A stretch of DNA of 64,000 bases from contig JAFUBA010000154.1 in assembly GCA_017460395.1 (NCBI GenBank), positions 1-64,000 on the forward strand, read 5' to 3'. The translations under genes were made by a program, and so were the position numbers. The notes below the pieces were generated by a model. The model did not search any database. It saw only the letters and a program-made list of their open reading frames with translations, and was not told where the DNA came from. This document shows positions 52,551-62,292 of the stretch, in pieces. Each line of letters begins with the position of its first letter. Position 1 is the first letter of the stretch. Origin of the DNA: Clostridia bacterium (GTDB lineage: Bacteria; Bacillota; Clostridia; Christensenellales; Aristaeellaceae).

Positions 52551-54716
52551 ATGGAATCGAAAAGCTATTCCATGGACCTGGCCGGCAAAACGCTGACGCT
52601 GGAGTTCGGCAAATACTGCGGTCAGGCCAACGGCTCTGTGTGGGTGCACCTGGGCGACACCGTCGTCATGGTCAACGCCACCATGGCCCCCACCCCCCGC
52701 GAGGGTGTGGACTTCTTCCCGCTCGCAGTGGACGTGGAAGAAAAGCAGTACTCTGTGGGCAAGATCCCCGGCGGCTTCATCAAGCGTGAAGGCCGTCCCA
52801 CCGACAAGGCGACCCTCACCTGCCGCCTGATCGACCGTCCCCTGCGCCCCCTGTTTGCCAAGGGCATGCGCAATGACGTGCAGGTCGTGGTGACGATTCT
52901 GTCCGTGGAGCAGGACGTGCCCCCGGAAATCCCCGCCATGATCGGCTCGTCCATCGCCATCGCCGTCAGCGATATCCCGTGGGGTGGCCCCACCGGCTCC
53001 GTGTATGTGGGCCGCGTGGACGGAAAGTACGTGCTCATGCCCAATGAGGAGGAGCGCGCCAAGTCCGACATGAGCCTGTATGTGGCCGGCACCAAGGAAG
53101 CCATCATGATGGTGGAAGCCGGTGCCAATGAGCTGAGCGAGGACGTGATGCTGGACGGCATCATGTTCGCCCACGAGGCCATCAAGAAGCTGGTGGAGTT
53201 CCAGGACATGATCGTCTCTGAAATCGGCAAGGAAAAGGCCGAGGTTCCGCTGATCACCACCGGCGATGACGTGAAGGCAGCCGTGCGCGAAGTCGGCCTC
53301 GAAAAGGCCCGCTGGACCTTCGATACCTTCGACCGCTACGAGCGGCAGGAGCGCGAGGCCCAGGTGAAGGAAGAAGTCCTTGCCGCCCTCGCTGAGCAGT
53401 TCCCGGAGCGGGAGAGCGAGATCGCCGACGCCCTCTACTACCTCAACAAGGAAGTCATGCGCAGAAGGATCCTGGATGAGGGCATCCGCGCCGACGGCCG
53501 CAAGGCCACCGAGATCCGCCCCATCTGGTGCGAGACCGGTGTCCTGCCGCGTGTTCACGGCTCCGCCGTCTTCACCCGCGGTCAGACCCAGGCCCTGACG
53601 GTCACCACCCTGGGCCCCATCTCCGACGGCCAGACCCTGGACGGCCTGTCCACCTCGGAGACCTTCAAGCGCTACATCCACCAGTACAACATGCCCCCGT
53701 ATGCCACCGGTGAGGCAGGACGTCTCAAGAGCCCCGGCCGCCGCGAGATCGGCCACGGTGCTCTTGCCGAGCGCGCACTGCTGCCCGTCATTCCCACCGA
53801 GGAAGAGTTCCCCTACGCCATGCGTCTGGTGAGCGAGATCCTCTCCTCCAACGGTTCCTCCTCCATGGCCTCCGTGTGCGGCTCCACCCTCTCCCTGATG
53901 GATGCGGGCGTGCCGATCCACGCGCCTGTGGCTGGTGTGGCCATGGGTCTGATCAAGGACACCGAGAGCGACAAGGTGGCCGTGCTCACCGACATCCAGG
54001 GCCTGGAAGACTTCCTGGGCGACATGGACTTCAAGGTGGCCGGCACCATGAACGGTATCACCGCCATCCAGATGGATATCAAGATCGCCGGTATCGACCG
54101 CGCCATCCTCAAGCGGGCACTGGAACAGGCCCTGCAGGGCAGACTGTATATCCTCAAGCTCATGCTGGATACCCTGCCCCAGCCCAGGGAGAACCTGTCC
54201 AAGTATGCGCCCAGGATCATCCAGTTCACCATCAATCCCGACAAGATCCGCGACGTCATCGGACCTGGCGGCAAGATGATCAACAAGATCATCGCCGAGA
54301 CCGGTGCCAAGATCGACATCGAGGATGATGGCCGCGTATTCATTGCCACACCCGATGAGCGCGGTGCCGCAAAGGCACAGCAGATCATCACCGGCATTGC
54401 CCGGGATGTGGAAGTGGGCGATGTGTACACCGGCAAGGTGGTCCGGATCATGAACTTCGGCGCCTTCGTGGAGATTGCTCCCGGCAAGGACGGCATGGTC
54501 CACATCTCCAAGCTCGCAGACCACCGCGTCGAAAAGGTCGAGGATGTGGTCAAGATCGGCGATGAGCTGGAAGTGAAGGTCACCGAGATCGATGCTCAGG
54601 GCAGGATCAACCTGATCCGCAATGACATCACCTATCCCGCTGCAGCCCCTGCCCCGAGAACCGGCGCAGGCAACTTCCGCGGTCGTCCTCCCCGCCGTGA
54701 CGGACGGAACAGCTGA
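52551..54716 (+). CDS. pnp: Polyribonucleotide nucleotidyltransferase
   Basis: 721 residues, full length. Two RNase PH domains (about 10-145 and 315-540, the second with GRREIGHGALAERAL and SSSMASVCGS), then KH (GPGGKMINKIIAETGAKIDI, about 560-615) and S1 (GKVVRIMNFGAFVEI, about 625-695). It degrades RNA phosphorolytically from the 3' end. Short Arg/Gly tail. RBS AGGAGG. A strong terminator follows. Confidence 0.98.
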   Translation: MESKSYSMDLAGKTLTLEFGKYCGQANGSVWVHLGDTVVMVNATMAPTPREGVDFFPLAVDVEEKQYSVGKIPGGFIKREGRPTDKATLTCRLIDRPLRPLFAKGMRNDVQVVVTILSVEQDVPPEIPAMIGSSIAIAVSDIPWGGPTGSVYVGRVDGKYVLMPNEEERAKSDMSLYVAGTKEAIMMVEAGANELSEDVMLDGIMFAHEAIKKLVEFQDMIVSEIGKEKAEVPLITTGDDVKAAVREVGLEKARWTFDTFDRYERQEREAQVKEEVLAALAEQFPERESEIADALYYLNKEVMRRRILDEGIRADGRKATEIRPIWCETGVLPRVHGSAVFTRGQTQALTVTTLGPISDGQTLDGLSTSETFKRYIHQYNMPPYATGEAGRLKSPGRREIGHGALAERALLPVIPTEEEFPYAMRLVSEILSSNGSSSMASVCGSTLSLMDAGVPIHAPVAGVAMGLIKDTESDKVAVLTDIQGLEDFLGDMDFKVAGTMNGITAIQMDIKIAGIDRAILKRALEQALQGRLYILKLMLDTLPQPRENLSKYAPRIIQFTINPDKIRDVIGPGGKMINKIIAETGAKIDIEDDGRVFIATPDERGAAKAQQIITGIARDVEVGDVYTGKVVRIMNFGAFVEIAPGKDGMVHISKLADHRVEKVEDVVKIGDELEVKVTEIDAQGRINLIRNDITYPAAAPAPRTGAGNFRGRPPRRDGRNS

Positions 54717-54724
54717 TATATACT

Positions 54725-54760
54725 GGCGCAAAAGTCCTTCACGACTTTTGCGCCTTTTTT
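54725..54760 (+). terminator. Terminator of pnp
   Basis: A perfect 12-base stem GGCGCAAAAGTC/GACTTTTGCGCC followed by six T. Confidence 0.95.
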
Positions 54761-54818
54761 CTCCCATTTGGGTTTCTATCGCATTGGATTTCTATCGCAG
54801 ATCAGAAGAGGTGCTTCA

Positions 54819-56105
54819 TTGGAACAGATTCTACGGCCGGATGCTGCCATCCGGGATCAGTTTACCCTTCCCAACGGCCTTCGGGTCATCGGCGAGCGGA
54901 TGCCCTTTGTCCGCACGGTGTCCGTCGGCGTCTTTGTTCACACAGGTTCCATGATGGAGTCTCCCGAGGAGGAAGGGCTCTCCCACTTCATGGAACACAT
55001 GGTCTTCAAGGGCACCTTTCGTCGCTCCACTCGCCAGCAGGCCGAGGAGATGGATGCCTGCGGCGGGCAGATCAATGCCTTCACCGGCAAGGATGCCACC
55101 GTCTTTTACTGCAAGGTGATCGACTCCGACATCGCCCTCGCCTTTGACATGCTCAGCGACATGACCCGCTTTGCGGCCCTCGACCCGCAGGAGCTGGAGA
55201 AGGAGAAGGGCGTCATCATCGAGGAGATCGCCATGGACCAGGATGACCCGGAGACGCTGTGCTGCGACCTGCTGGGCGAAAAGCAGTGGGAGGGCACGAG
55301 GGCCGAGCACAGCATCCTCGGCACAAAGGAGCAGATCCGGGGCTATTCATCGGACGATCTTCGCGCCTTCCGTGACCGGCACTACTCCCCTGACCGGATC
55401 GTCCTGTCCCTGGCCGGCAACTATGACCCCGAGATGGTCCGGGACCTGGCAGAGGAATGGTTCGGTTCCTGGGAAAAGGGCCAGGCGCAGGACGCGCTGC
55501 CCCTCCTGCCCGTCCGCGACGGCGTCATCTATCACAAAACCCACACCACCGAGCAGGTGCACCTCTGCCTCGGCTACCCCGCCCCTGTCCCGGGCGATCC
55601 CATGATTCATCCCATGTCCGTGCTCTCCTCGGTCCTGGGCGGCGCCGCCTCCTCGAGGCTCTTTCAGAGGATCCGCGAGGACCTGGGGCTCAGCTACAAC
55701 GTGTACGCCTGGCTCTCCTCCATGGAGGGCGCCGGATCCCTTGGGATCTATGCGAGCATCGGCGAGCAGAACCTGGAGACCACGCTGCGGGAGATCATGG
55801 GGTGCATTGCCGATCTCAAGGAGCACGGCATCCGGGAGAAGGAGCTGCAGGACGCAAAGACGCTCCTGCGCGCAGGCCTCCTGATGGGCCTGGAGAGCAC
55901 CTCCGGCCGCATGATGTCCAACGGCCGCTCCCTCCTGATCCTGAATCACGCCCCCGCCTGGGAGACGATGGAGGAATCGATCCGGGATGTCACCCTGGAG
56001 ACCGTGCAGGCACTGGCCTCTCAGACCTTCTCCCACGAGCCCACCCTCTGCCTCCTCTCCTCGGAAGCGCTGGAGCTTCCCAAACTGAAGGCGATGCTTG
56101 GCTGA
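54819..56105 (+). CDS. M16-family zinc peptidase
   Basis: 428 residues from a TTG at 54819 with AGAGGTG upstream; an in-frame ATG at 54768 lacks a ribosome site. HFMEH (56-60) is the inverted zinc motif HxxEH of insulinase-type peptidases, and the third ligand Glu follows about 75 residues later (EKGVIIEEI). Length and two-domain form match the YmxG/MlpA proteins that sit after pnp in Bacillus. It probably cleaves small peptides in the cytosol. Confidence 0.92.
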   Translation: MEQILRPDAAIRDQFTLPNGLRVIGERMPFVRTVSVGVFVHTGSMMESPEEEGLSHFMEHMVFKGTFRRSTRQQAEEMDACGGQINAFTGKDATVFYCKVIDSDIALAFDMLSDMTRFAALDPQELEKEKGVIIEEIAMDQDDPETLCCDLLGEKQWEGTRAEHSILGTKEQIRGYSSDDLRAFRDRHYSPDRIVLSLAGNYDPEMVRDLAEEWFGSWEKGQAQDALPLLPVRDGVIYHKTHTTEQVHLCLGYPAPVPGDPMIHPMSVLSSVLGGAASSRLFQRIREDLGLSYNVYAWLSSMEGAGSLGIYASIGEQNLETTLREIMGCIADLKEHGIREKELQDAKTLLRAGLLMGLESTSGRMMSNGRSLLILNHAPAWETMEESIRDVTLETVQALASQTFSHEPTLCLLSSEALELPKLKAMLG

Positions 56106-56118
56106 AAGGAGAAAGCGT

Positions 56119-56553
56119 ATGAACGAACAGATCATCGGCCTTGATATCGGGGATGTGCGCATCGGAGTCGCGGTCTCGGACCGCACCCGCCTGATCGCAA
56201 ATCCCGTAGACGTCATCACCCGGGTCGGCTGGGGCCCCGACTGCAAGAAGATCCTGGAAATCATGGACCGCTACGACACCCGCATCGCCGTCAGCGGCCT
56301 CCCGCTGAACATGGACGGCAGCGAGGGATTCCAGGCCCGCAAGGTCCGGGAACTGTGTGCCCAGCTTGAAAAAAGAGGGGTGACAGTATATTATCAGGAT
56401 GAACGGCTGACCACCGTGCGCGCAGAGGACGCGCTGCTGGAGAGCGGCATGTCGCGCCAGGACAGGAAGGGCCATGTGGACAAGGTGGCGGCTGCAATCA
56501 TCTTGCAGAGCTATCTCGACGAAGAACGGCAAAAGCCACAAGGAGCTATATAA
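56119..56553 (+). CDS. ruvX: Putative Holliday-junction resolvase / pre-16S rRNA nuclease YqgF
   Basis: 144 residues from ATG 56119 with AAAGGAG upstream. RNase H-like fold: GLDIGDVRIGVAVSD with catalytic Asp9, the YQDERLTT strand and the DKVAAAIILQSYL end with the last acidic ligand. In several bacteria YqgF matures the 5' end of 16S rRNA. It is followed two bases later by a DUF1292 gene, the usual Firmicute order. Confidence 0.95.
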   Translation: MNEQIIGLDIGDVRIGVAVSDRTRLIANPVDVITRVGWGPDCKKILEIMDRYDTRIAVSGLPLNMDGSEGFQARKVRELCAQLEKRGVTVYYQDERLTTVRAEDALLESGMSRQDRKGHVDKVAAAIILQSYLDEERQKPQGAI

Positions 56554-56555
56554 AG

Positions 56556-56912
56556 ATGCAGGAATTTGAATCTTTTTCTCTGTTTGACGAGAACGACCAT
56601 GAAGAGGTTTTCACCCACCTGGCCACGGTGGAGGAGAAGGGCGAGTACTATATCGTCGCAGAGCCCGAGACGCCCCCGGAGGAGCTGCTTCAGTCCGAGG
56701 ATGACAATGAGGAGGGCGACTTTGTCGTCGTGCTGCACATCGTCCGGGGCGAGGGCGGCGAAGAGTACTATGAGCCCGTGGAGGACGAGGAACTGTGCGC
56801 AGTCATCATCGAGAAGGCCCAGGAGGCCCTGGATGGTGACATGGACCAGCTGACCCCCGATGAGTGGAAGGTGCTGGGGGATGATGGAGACGATGACGAT
56901 GAGGAAGACTAA
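56556..56912 (+). CDS. DUF1292 acidic protein
   Basis: 118 residues, very acidic throughout, ending in a Asp/Glu-only tail. HLATVEEKGEYYIVAEPE and EEYYEPVEDEELCAVIIEKA fit DUF1292 (YrzB). No known function; the gene regularly follows yqgF. Its last 14 bases overlap the next start. Confidence 0.92.
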   Translation: MQEFESFSLFDENDHEEVFTHLATVEEKGEYYIVAEPETPPEELLQSEDDNEEGDFVVVLHIVRGEGGEEYYEPVEDEELCAVIIEKAQEALDGDMDQLTPDEWKVLGDDGDDDDEED

Positions 56913-58248
56913 CCTCATCGCACTCGTCCTTGCTTTCACGCTGGTCCTTCTGTCCCTCCTTGGGGCGGCCGGCGCGGAGGGCCTTCGGGACTGCCACCGG
57001 GTGACGCTCGAAAAGGTCGATGAGACGCAGGCAAACAAGTCCATCGTGCGTGTCTGGCGCCCGACCACGGCCCTTTCGTCCGTGACGGAGGAGCTGACGG
57101 CGATTGAGGATGCCTATGTGGCAGACATTGCACCCACCCTCCCCAAGGGCGGGAACGCCACCTCCTCCTCAAGCCGCGTGGATGTGGAGATCCGCTACTC
57201 AAGGACGGGCCTGAGCTGGATGAGCTTTGTCATCCAGGCGAGGGTGTCCTACCACAGAAAGCTCACATCTCAGTCCTTCACCACCCGCACCTATGACATG
57301 GAAAGCGGCGAGCGCATCACCATGCGGGACCTGTTCGAGGACGATTCCCCCGCCTGGCGCGTCATCGCGCAGGAGGTCCGCCGCCAGCTGAGTGCCTACT
57401 TCCCGTCGGAGATCGCTGACGAGGCCGCCCTGGATGAACTGTGCACCCTCGAGGCCCTGCAGGCGGCCGAGTTTTCCCTGCACGGATATTCGCTGGTGCT
57501 GCACTACCCATCTGAGCTCCTCTACCCGGACCACCATACCCTCATGGAGGTCACCGTGATGTACGGCAGCATTCACGATGACATGCAGGAGGAAGCGCAG
57601 ATCCAGACCGACAACCTCAGCTACTACAAGACCTGTGCCCTCACCTTCGATGACGGCCCCGTGCGCACCAACACCACCCTGGTGCTCCAGTCCCTCATGC
57701 AGGAGGGCTGCAGGGCCACCTTTTTTGTTGTGGGCAACCGCATCTCCTCCTACGAGGACCTGGTGCAGCGGGAGCACGATGAGGGCCACGCGGTGGCCAT
57801 GCACAACTGGCACCACGGGAACGTGAGCAAGTCCAGCGGGGCCGCCCTGCGCGCCATGAAGGAAAAGTGCGACAGTGCGCTGATCAAAGCCATCGGGATC
57901 CCGGCCCGCTATGACCGGGTGCCCTACGGGCTGTACCATCAGATGATTTCCGCCAAGGCCGGCTGGCCCTATATCCAGTGGAGTCTTGACACCTACGACT
58001 GGCGCGGCCTTTCCACCGCCACGGTCCTGAGCGAGGTGAAAAGGCAGATCCAGGACGGGGACATCATCCTGTGCCACGACATCAAGGACAACACACCCGC
58101 ATCCGCACAGAAGATCTGCGAGTATCTGACCGAGAACGGCTATATGCTGCTCACTATCGATGAGCTGTTTGCAAAAGACGGCATCACGCTCGAAAACGAG
58201 AAGGTCTATTTCCGCTGCGCCGATGGCGACACCAGCATCAAGAAATAA
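56899..58248 (+). CDS. Exported polysaccharide deacetylase (NodB domain)
   Basis: 449 residues. ATG 56899 is preferred among several in-frame ATGs because GGAGA lies 8 bases upstream and the signal peptide MRKTNLIALVLAFTLVLLS begins there. An N-terminal region (about 40-215) resembles the DUF4163/DUF3298 pair seen before NodB domains. The NodB part (about 235-430) has LTFDDGP, MHNWHHGN with the two zinc His, and SLDTYDWRG. The first His motif reads HN-x2-H instead of the usual HS/HT. The family removes N-acetyl groups from peptidoglycan or other wall glycans. Confidence 0.88.
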   Translation: MRKTNLIALVLAFTLVLLSLLGAAGAEGLRDCHRVTLEKVDETQANKSIVRVWRPTTALSSVTEELTAIEDAYVADIAPTLPKGGNATSSSSRVDVEIRYSRTGLSWMSFVIQARVSYHRKLTSQSFTTRTYDMESGERITMRDLFEDDSPAWRVIAQEVRRQLSAYFPSEIADEAALDELCTLEALQAAEFSLHGYSLVLHYPSELLYPDHHTLMEVTVMYGSIHDDMQEEAQIQTDNLSYYKTCALTFDDGPVRTNTTLVLQSLMQEGCRATFFVVGNRISSYEDLVQREHDEGHAVAMHNWHHGNVSKSSGAALRAMKEKCDSALIKAIGIPARYDRVPYGLYHQMISAKAGWPYIQWSLDTYDWRGLSTATVLSEVKRQIQDGDIILCHDIKDNTPASAQKICEYLTENGYMLLTIDELFAKDGITLENEKVYFRCADGDTSIKK

Positions 58249-58269
58249 GCCCTGGGAGGGATGGTCCAC

Positions 58270-59769
58270 ATGACCGTGAAGGAAGCCCTGGAAAAACTGC
58301 AGACGCTGGAGGCAGTGCGCTATGCGTATCAGCATGCCCTGTCCGTCATGACCGTGGACGGTTCCACGAAGGCGCCCGCAAAGTCCTATCTTGGCCGTGC
58401 CCGGTCCGCCGGGTACCTCTCGGGCGAGCTTCATGATCTGATGGCCCGCCCCGAGACCCGGGAGACCGTGGAGACGATCCTGGATAACAGCGCCGAGGCA
58501 GGCCCCGTCGCCGCGCGGAAGGCTGAGCTTCTCAGGGAAGACCTCCTGAATACCCTGCTCTTCTCCCGGGAGGAGGCCATCCGGAACCAGCAGCTGCTCA
58601 CCGAGGCGGACGCCGTGTGGCGGGAGAGCAAGGTAAAGAGCGATTTCTCGCGCTTCAAACCCTGCCTTGAAAAAATGATCGCCTACAAGAGGACCTTTGC
58701 CGAGCGCAAGGATCCTTCGCGCCGCCCCTACGATGTCCTCCTGGACACCTACGAGAAGGGCGCCTGCATGCAGGACCTGGACGTGTTCTTCGCCCTGTGC
58801 GCAAGAGAGCTGCCGCCGGTCATTCAGGCCGTCACAGAAAAGGTGCCCCCGCGGAGTGATTTCCTTCACCGCGTATATCCCAGGCACCTGCAGGAGCAGT
58901 TCTCCGGGGAGCTCATGGGGCTCCTGGGGCTTCCGAAGGACCGGTGCGCCATCGCCGAGACGGAGCACCCCTACACCTCCGGCATCAACAAGTGGGACGT
59001 GCGGATCTCCACCCACTATCACGAGGACGACGTGTCCCTCAGCATGTACTCCGTCATCCACGAAGGCGGGCATGCCATCTATGAGCTGGGCGTCCAGGAC
59101 GAATATCAGTTCACCCGCCTCCAGGGCGGGGTCACCATGGGCATCCACGAAAGCCAGTCCCGCTTCTATGAAAACCTGATCGGCCGCTCAAGGCCCTTCT
59201 GCGACAGGACCTTTGAGATCGCGCGGCGCATCTTTCCGGATCAGCTGCAGGGCGTCACAGAGGACGAATGGTACCTTGCCATGAACCTTTCCCGGCCCGG
59301 CCTCATCCGCACGGAGGCCGATGAGCTCACCTATCCCCTCCACGTCATGATCCGCTACGAGATCGAAAAGAAGATCTTCTCAGGAGACGTGAAGGTGGAG
59401 GACCTGCCGCAGGTGTGGAATGAGATGTACAAGGAGCACCTTGGCCTCACCGTCCCGGATGACCGCCGCGGCGTCCTCCAGGACAGCCACTGGTCCACCG
59501 GGTACTTCGGCTACTTCCCCTCCTACGCCCTCGGCAGCGCCTACGGCGTGCAGATGCTGGAAGAAATGAAAAAGACGGTGGATGTGGAGGGTGCCGTCCG
59601 CGCAGGCGACCTGACGCCCGTCACCGCATGGCTGCGCGAGCGGATCCACCGGCACGGAAAGTTCCTGACGCCAGCGGAGGTTCTGAAAAACGCAGGCGTT
59701 GCCCCCTTTGATCCGAGCAAATATACAGACTATCTCAAAGACAAATACAGAGCGCTCTATCATCTCTGA
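58270..59769 (+). CDS. M32 metallocarboxypeptidase (Taq type)
   Basis: 499 residues from ATG 58270; an ATG at 58261 sits directly against the GGGAGGG site. HEGGHAIYELG is the HExxH zinc motif in its M32 form, and HESQSRFYENLIGRS gives the next ligand Glu. DVRISTHYHEDD and the C-terminal LGSAYGVQM are family landmarks. It removes C-terminal residues from peptides in the cytosol. Confidence 0.95.
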   Translation: MTVKEALEKLQTLEAVRYAYQHALSVMTVDGSTKAPAKSYLGRARSAGYLSGELHDLMARPETRETVETILDNSAEAGPVAARKAELLREDLLNTLLFSREEAIRNQQLLTEADAVWRESKVKSDFSRFKPCLEKMIAYKRTFAERKDPSRRPYDVLLDTYEKGACMQDLDVFFALCARELPPVIQAVTEKVPPRSDFLHRVYPRHLQEQFSGELMGLLGLPKDRCAIAETEHPYTSGINKWDVRISTHYHEDDVSLSMYSVIHEGGHAIYELGVQDEYQFTRLQGGVTMGIHESQSRFYENLIGRSRPFCDRTFEIARRIFPDQLQGVTEDEWYLAMNLSRPGLIRTEADELTYPLHVMIRYEIEKKIFSGDVKVEDLPQVWNEMYKEHLGLTVPDDRRGVLQDSHWSTGYFGYFPSYALGSAYGVQMLEEMKKTVDVEGAVRAGDLTPVTAWLRERIHRHGKFLTPAEVLKNAGVAPFDPSKYTDYLKDKYRALYHL

Positions 59770-59796
59770 TACAGCTGCACGAAAGGAGCAGGCCTC

Positions 59797-60561
59797 ATGG
59801 ATACATCTGCAAATCTGACGCTTGAAAAGCGCCTTGCGGCGCTTCAGGAGTTCATCGATTCTTCCCGCCGGATTGTCTTTTTCGGCGGTGCCGGTGTGTC
59901 CACCGAGAGCGGGATCCCGGACTTTCGCTCCACGGACGGCCTGTACCACCAGAAATACCCCTGGCCGCCGGAGGAGATTCTCTCCCGCACCTTCTTTGAT
60001 ACGAATCCCGAGGAGTTTTTCCGGTTTTACCGCGAGAAGATGCTGCCCCTGGAGGCCGAGCCCAACGCGGCCCACAAGAAGCTTTCTGAACTTGAGGCGG
60101 CCGGCCGCCTTCTGTCCGTTGTCACGCAGAACATCGATAACCTCCACCAGAAGGCAGGCTCGAAGCGCGTGTGGGAGCTGCACGGGAGCGTGTGGCGCAA
60201 TCACTGCCGTGACTGCGGGAAGTTCTACGATCCATACGTCATAAAGGCTTCCGCCGGGGTACCCAGGTGCACCTGCGGCGGGGTCATCAAGCCGGACGTC
60301 GTCCTCTACGAGGAGGGCCTGGACGATGACACCCTCTCCGGGGCGATCCATGACATCCGCTCCGCCGACTGCCTGATCGTGGCCGGCACCAGCCTGACGG
60401 TATACCCGGCGGCGGGCCTCATCCGCTATTTCCGCGGACAGCACCTGGTGCTCATCAACCGGGATGCCACGCACATGGACGCGGAGGCAGATCTCGTGTT
60501 CCACGAAAAGGTCGGTGAAGTGCTGCGCGCCATCAAGGCGCATCCGCTGACGGAGGCTTGA
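59797..60561 (+). CDS. Sir2-family NAD-dependent protein deacylase (copy 2)
   Basis: 254 residues. GGAGVSTESGIPDFRS, TQNIDNLHQ, ELHGSVWRNHC and zinc Cys at CRDC and CTCGG. AGTSLTVYPAAG finishes the NAD pocket. It differs from copy 1 in the zinc ribbon (CxC rather than CxxC in the second pair). RBS AAAGGAG. The next gene starts two bases after its stop, so the two are co-expressed. Confidence 0.95.
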   Translation: MDTSANLTLEKRLAALQEFIDSSRRIVFFGGAGVSTESGIPDFRSTDGLYHQKYPWPPEEILSRTFFDTNPEEFFRFYREKMLPLEAEPNAAHKKLSELEAAGRLLSVVTQNIDNLHQKAGSKRVWELHGSVWRNHCRDCGKFYDPYVIKASAGVPRCTCGGVIKPDVVLYEEGLDDDTLSGAIHDIRSADCLIVAGTSLTVYPAAGLIRYFRGQHLVLINRDATHMDAEADLVFHEKVGEVLRAIKAHPLTEA

Positions 60562-60562
60562 C

Positions 60563-61309
60563 ATGTTTCGACCAGAACTTCTGCTGGATGCATCACGGCA
60601 GCAGCGCCTGAAGGACGCGGTCCCGCTGCGCGTCTCCTGTCAGCTCTTTGACGGGAATGCCCCGCGGGACCTTTTGCCCACCCTCGCCTATCTCTGCGCA
60701 AGGATGGAGACGGAGGGCGTGCATCTCTGCCTTCTCCCCGCCGAGGAGAGCCTCTTCTCCGGCACACTTCTGACCTTCTCCCGCGTGTCCGGCTGCCGGT
60801 GCATCGTGGCCGTGTTTGCACACACCTCCGTGCCGCTTGGCAGAATTGCCGCCGGCTTTTCCGCCGAGGCCCTGTGCCTTGAGTGCACCTCTCTCGGTCT
60901 TGGCACCTGCTACATGACCGGCGGATATCAGAAAAAGCAGATCCAGCCCTATGGAAAGGCCGGCGAGGAGCTCCTGTGCATCCTGGCCATCGGGCGCCCT
61001 GCGGAGAAGGGGCAGCGCTATGAGCGCAGGCGGAAGGATCTGAGGCAATTGTGCCTGTCAGACCCCGCCCAGTGGCCGGAGGAGGTGCGCACCGCGGCGG
61101 AGCTTGTGCGCCTTGCGCCCTCCGCCATGAACCTGCAGCCCTGGAAGATGGATTATATCAAGGACACCTTCTCCATCGACTCCTCCGAGAGGACACAGTT
61201 TGACCTGGGCTGCGCACTTGCGCACGCGGAGGTGGGGCTTCACACGCGTCACGCCTGGACCTTCTCCACTGAAAAGAACGAGCCCATGGTCCGGGCCCTG
61301 TTTCTGTAA
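60563..61309 (+). CDS. Nitroreductase-like flavoprotein
   Basis: 248 residues. The two-half layout resembles the putative TM-nitroreductase family: SLGLGTCYMTGGYQKKQI near the middle and LVRLAPSAMNLQPWKM in the second half, where FMN-binding Ser/Asn residues lie. The opening Arg-rich FMN site is weak. It probably binds FMN and NAD(P)H; substrate unknown. It follows a sirtuin directly, and both use NAD chemistry. Confidence 0.75.
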   Translation: MFRPELLLDASRQQRLKDAVPLRVSCQLFDGNAPRDLLPTLAYLCARMETEGVHLCLLPAEESLFSGTLLTFSRVSGCRCIVAVFAHTSVPLGRIAAGFSAEALCLECTSLGLGTCYMTGGYQKKQIQPYGKAGEELLCILAIGRPAEKGQRYERRRKDLRQLCLSDPAQWPEEVRTAAELVRLAPSAMNLQPWKMDYIKDTFSIDSSERTQFDLGCALAHAEVGLHTRHAWTFSTEKNEPMVRALFL

Positions 61310-61422
61310 ACCTTTCTGCACGTTCGCCGGATACTGTACCGATTTTCAGAGAGGATCCAGAGGGGATCTTTGGCTGAAACATCGTACAGGCCCGCAGACC
61401 ATCTATTGGAGGAACACGTGGC

Positions 61423-62292
61423 ATGCAGGACACCCAGGAGATCATCTCAGCCCTCAACCGCTCCGGCCGCCGTCTGACCAAGAGTCACCAGCGGATCGCG
61501 GAGTATATGTGCGCCCACTATGACAGAGTCCGCCCCATGACCGCTGCACGCCTTGCCGGCGAGGTGGGGGTCAGCGAGTCCACCGTGGTCCGCTTTGCCT
61601 CCGCGCTCGGCTATGAAGGGTATCCGGAGCTGATCCGCGCCCTGCACGAGGTCATGCGCCACCACCTCACGGGCCTGGAGCGCATGGAGATGACCGCCGC
61701 CCAGACCGAGGAGGATGTGCTGGACCTGGTGCTCAAGTCCGATGCCGCAAACCTCAAGGCCACGCTGGAGGGCATCGACCGGGAGGAATACAACCGGGTC
61801 GTGAGCATGATCCTCTCCTCCCACACCATCTACGTCATGGGTCTTCGGTCTGCCTCTCCCCTTGCCATGTTCATGGGCTATTACCTCCACTATATCTTTG
61901 ATGACGTGCGCCTGGTGTCCTCCGGATCCACGGACGTGTTTGAAGAGATCTCCAAGATCCGAAACGGGGATGTGCTCATCGGCATCTCCTTCCCCCGCTA
62001 TTCCACCAGAACCCTGGATGCCATGGCCTTTGCCAAGCGTCTTGGCGCACAGGTCGTGGCCATCACCGACGGGCCCATGTCGCCCCTGTGTTCCATCGCA
62101 GACTCCACCCTCCTGGCCCAGACGGACCTGGCCTCCTTCGTGGATTCCCTCTCCGCCCCGCTGTCTCTGATCAACGCGCTCCTGGTGTCCCTGGGGCTTC
62201 ACCGGCGGGACGCCCTCTCCCAGCACCTCAAGCAGCTGGAATCCATCCAGGCCAGGTATCAGGTCTATTCTCAGGAGGACAGGCATGCGTAA
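61423..62292 (+). CDS. RpiR-family transcriptional regulator
   Basis: 289 residues. HTH_6 domain (about 1-77, LTKSHQRIAEYMCAHYDRV, GVSESTVVRFASALGYEGYP) and SIS sugar-phosphate domain (about 120-260, IYVMGLRSASPLAMFMGYYL, GDVLIGISFPRYSTRTLDA). RpiR proteins respond to phosphosugars. Its target is not evident; the ABC sugar operon is 11 kb away. The stop overlaps the next gene by 8 bases. Confidence 0.94.
   Translation: MQDTQEIISALNRSGRRLTKSHQRIAEYMCAHYDRVRPMTAARLAGEVGVSESTVVRFASALGYEGYPELIRALHEVMRHHLTGLERMEMTAAQTEEDVLDLVLKSDAANLKATLEGIDREEYNRVVSMILSSHTIYVMGLRSASPLAMFMGYYLHYIFDDVRLVSSGSTDVFEEISKIRNGDVLIGISFPRYSTRTLDAMAFAKRLGAQVVAITDGPMSPLCSIADSTLLAQTDLASFVDSLSAPLSLINALLVSLGLHRRDALSQHLKQLESIQARYQVYSQEDRHA

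Noticed and set aside
52539..54767. Long open frame (about 740 codons) on the minus strand opposite pnp
   Set aside because: Antisense to an unmistakable pnp; composition is His/Gly/Leu-rich as expected from a reversed frame.
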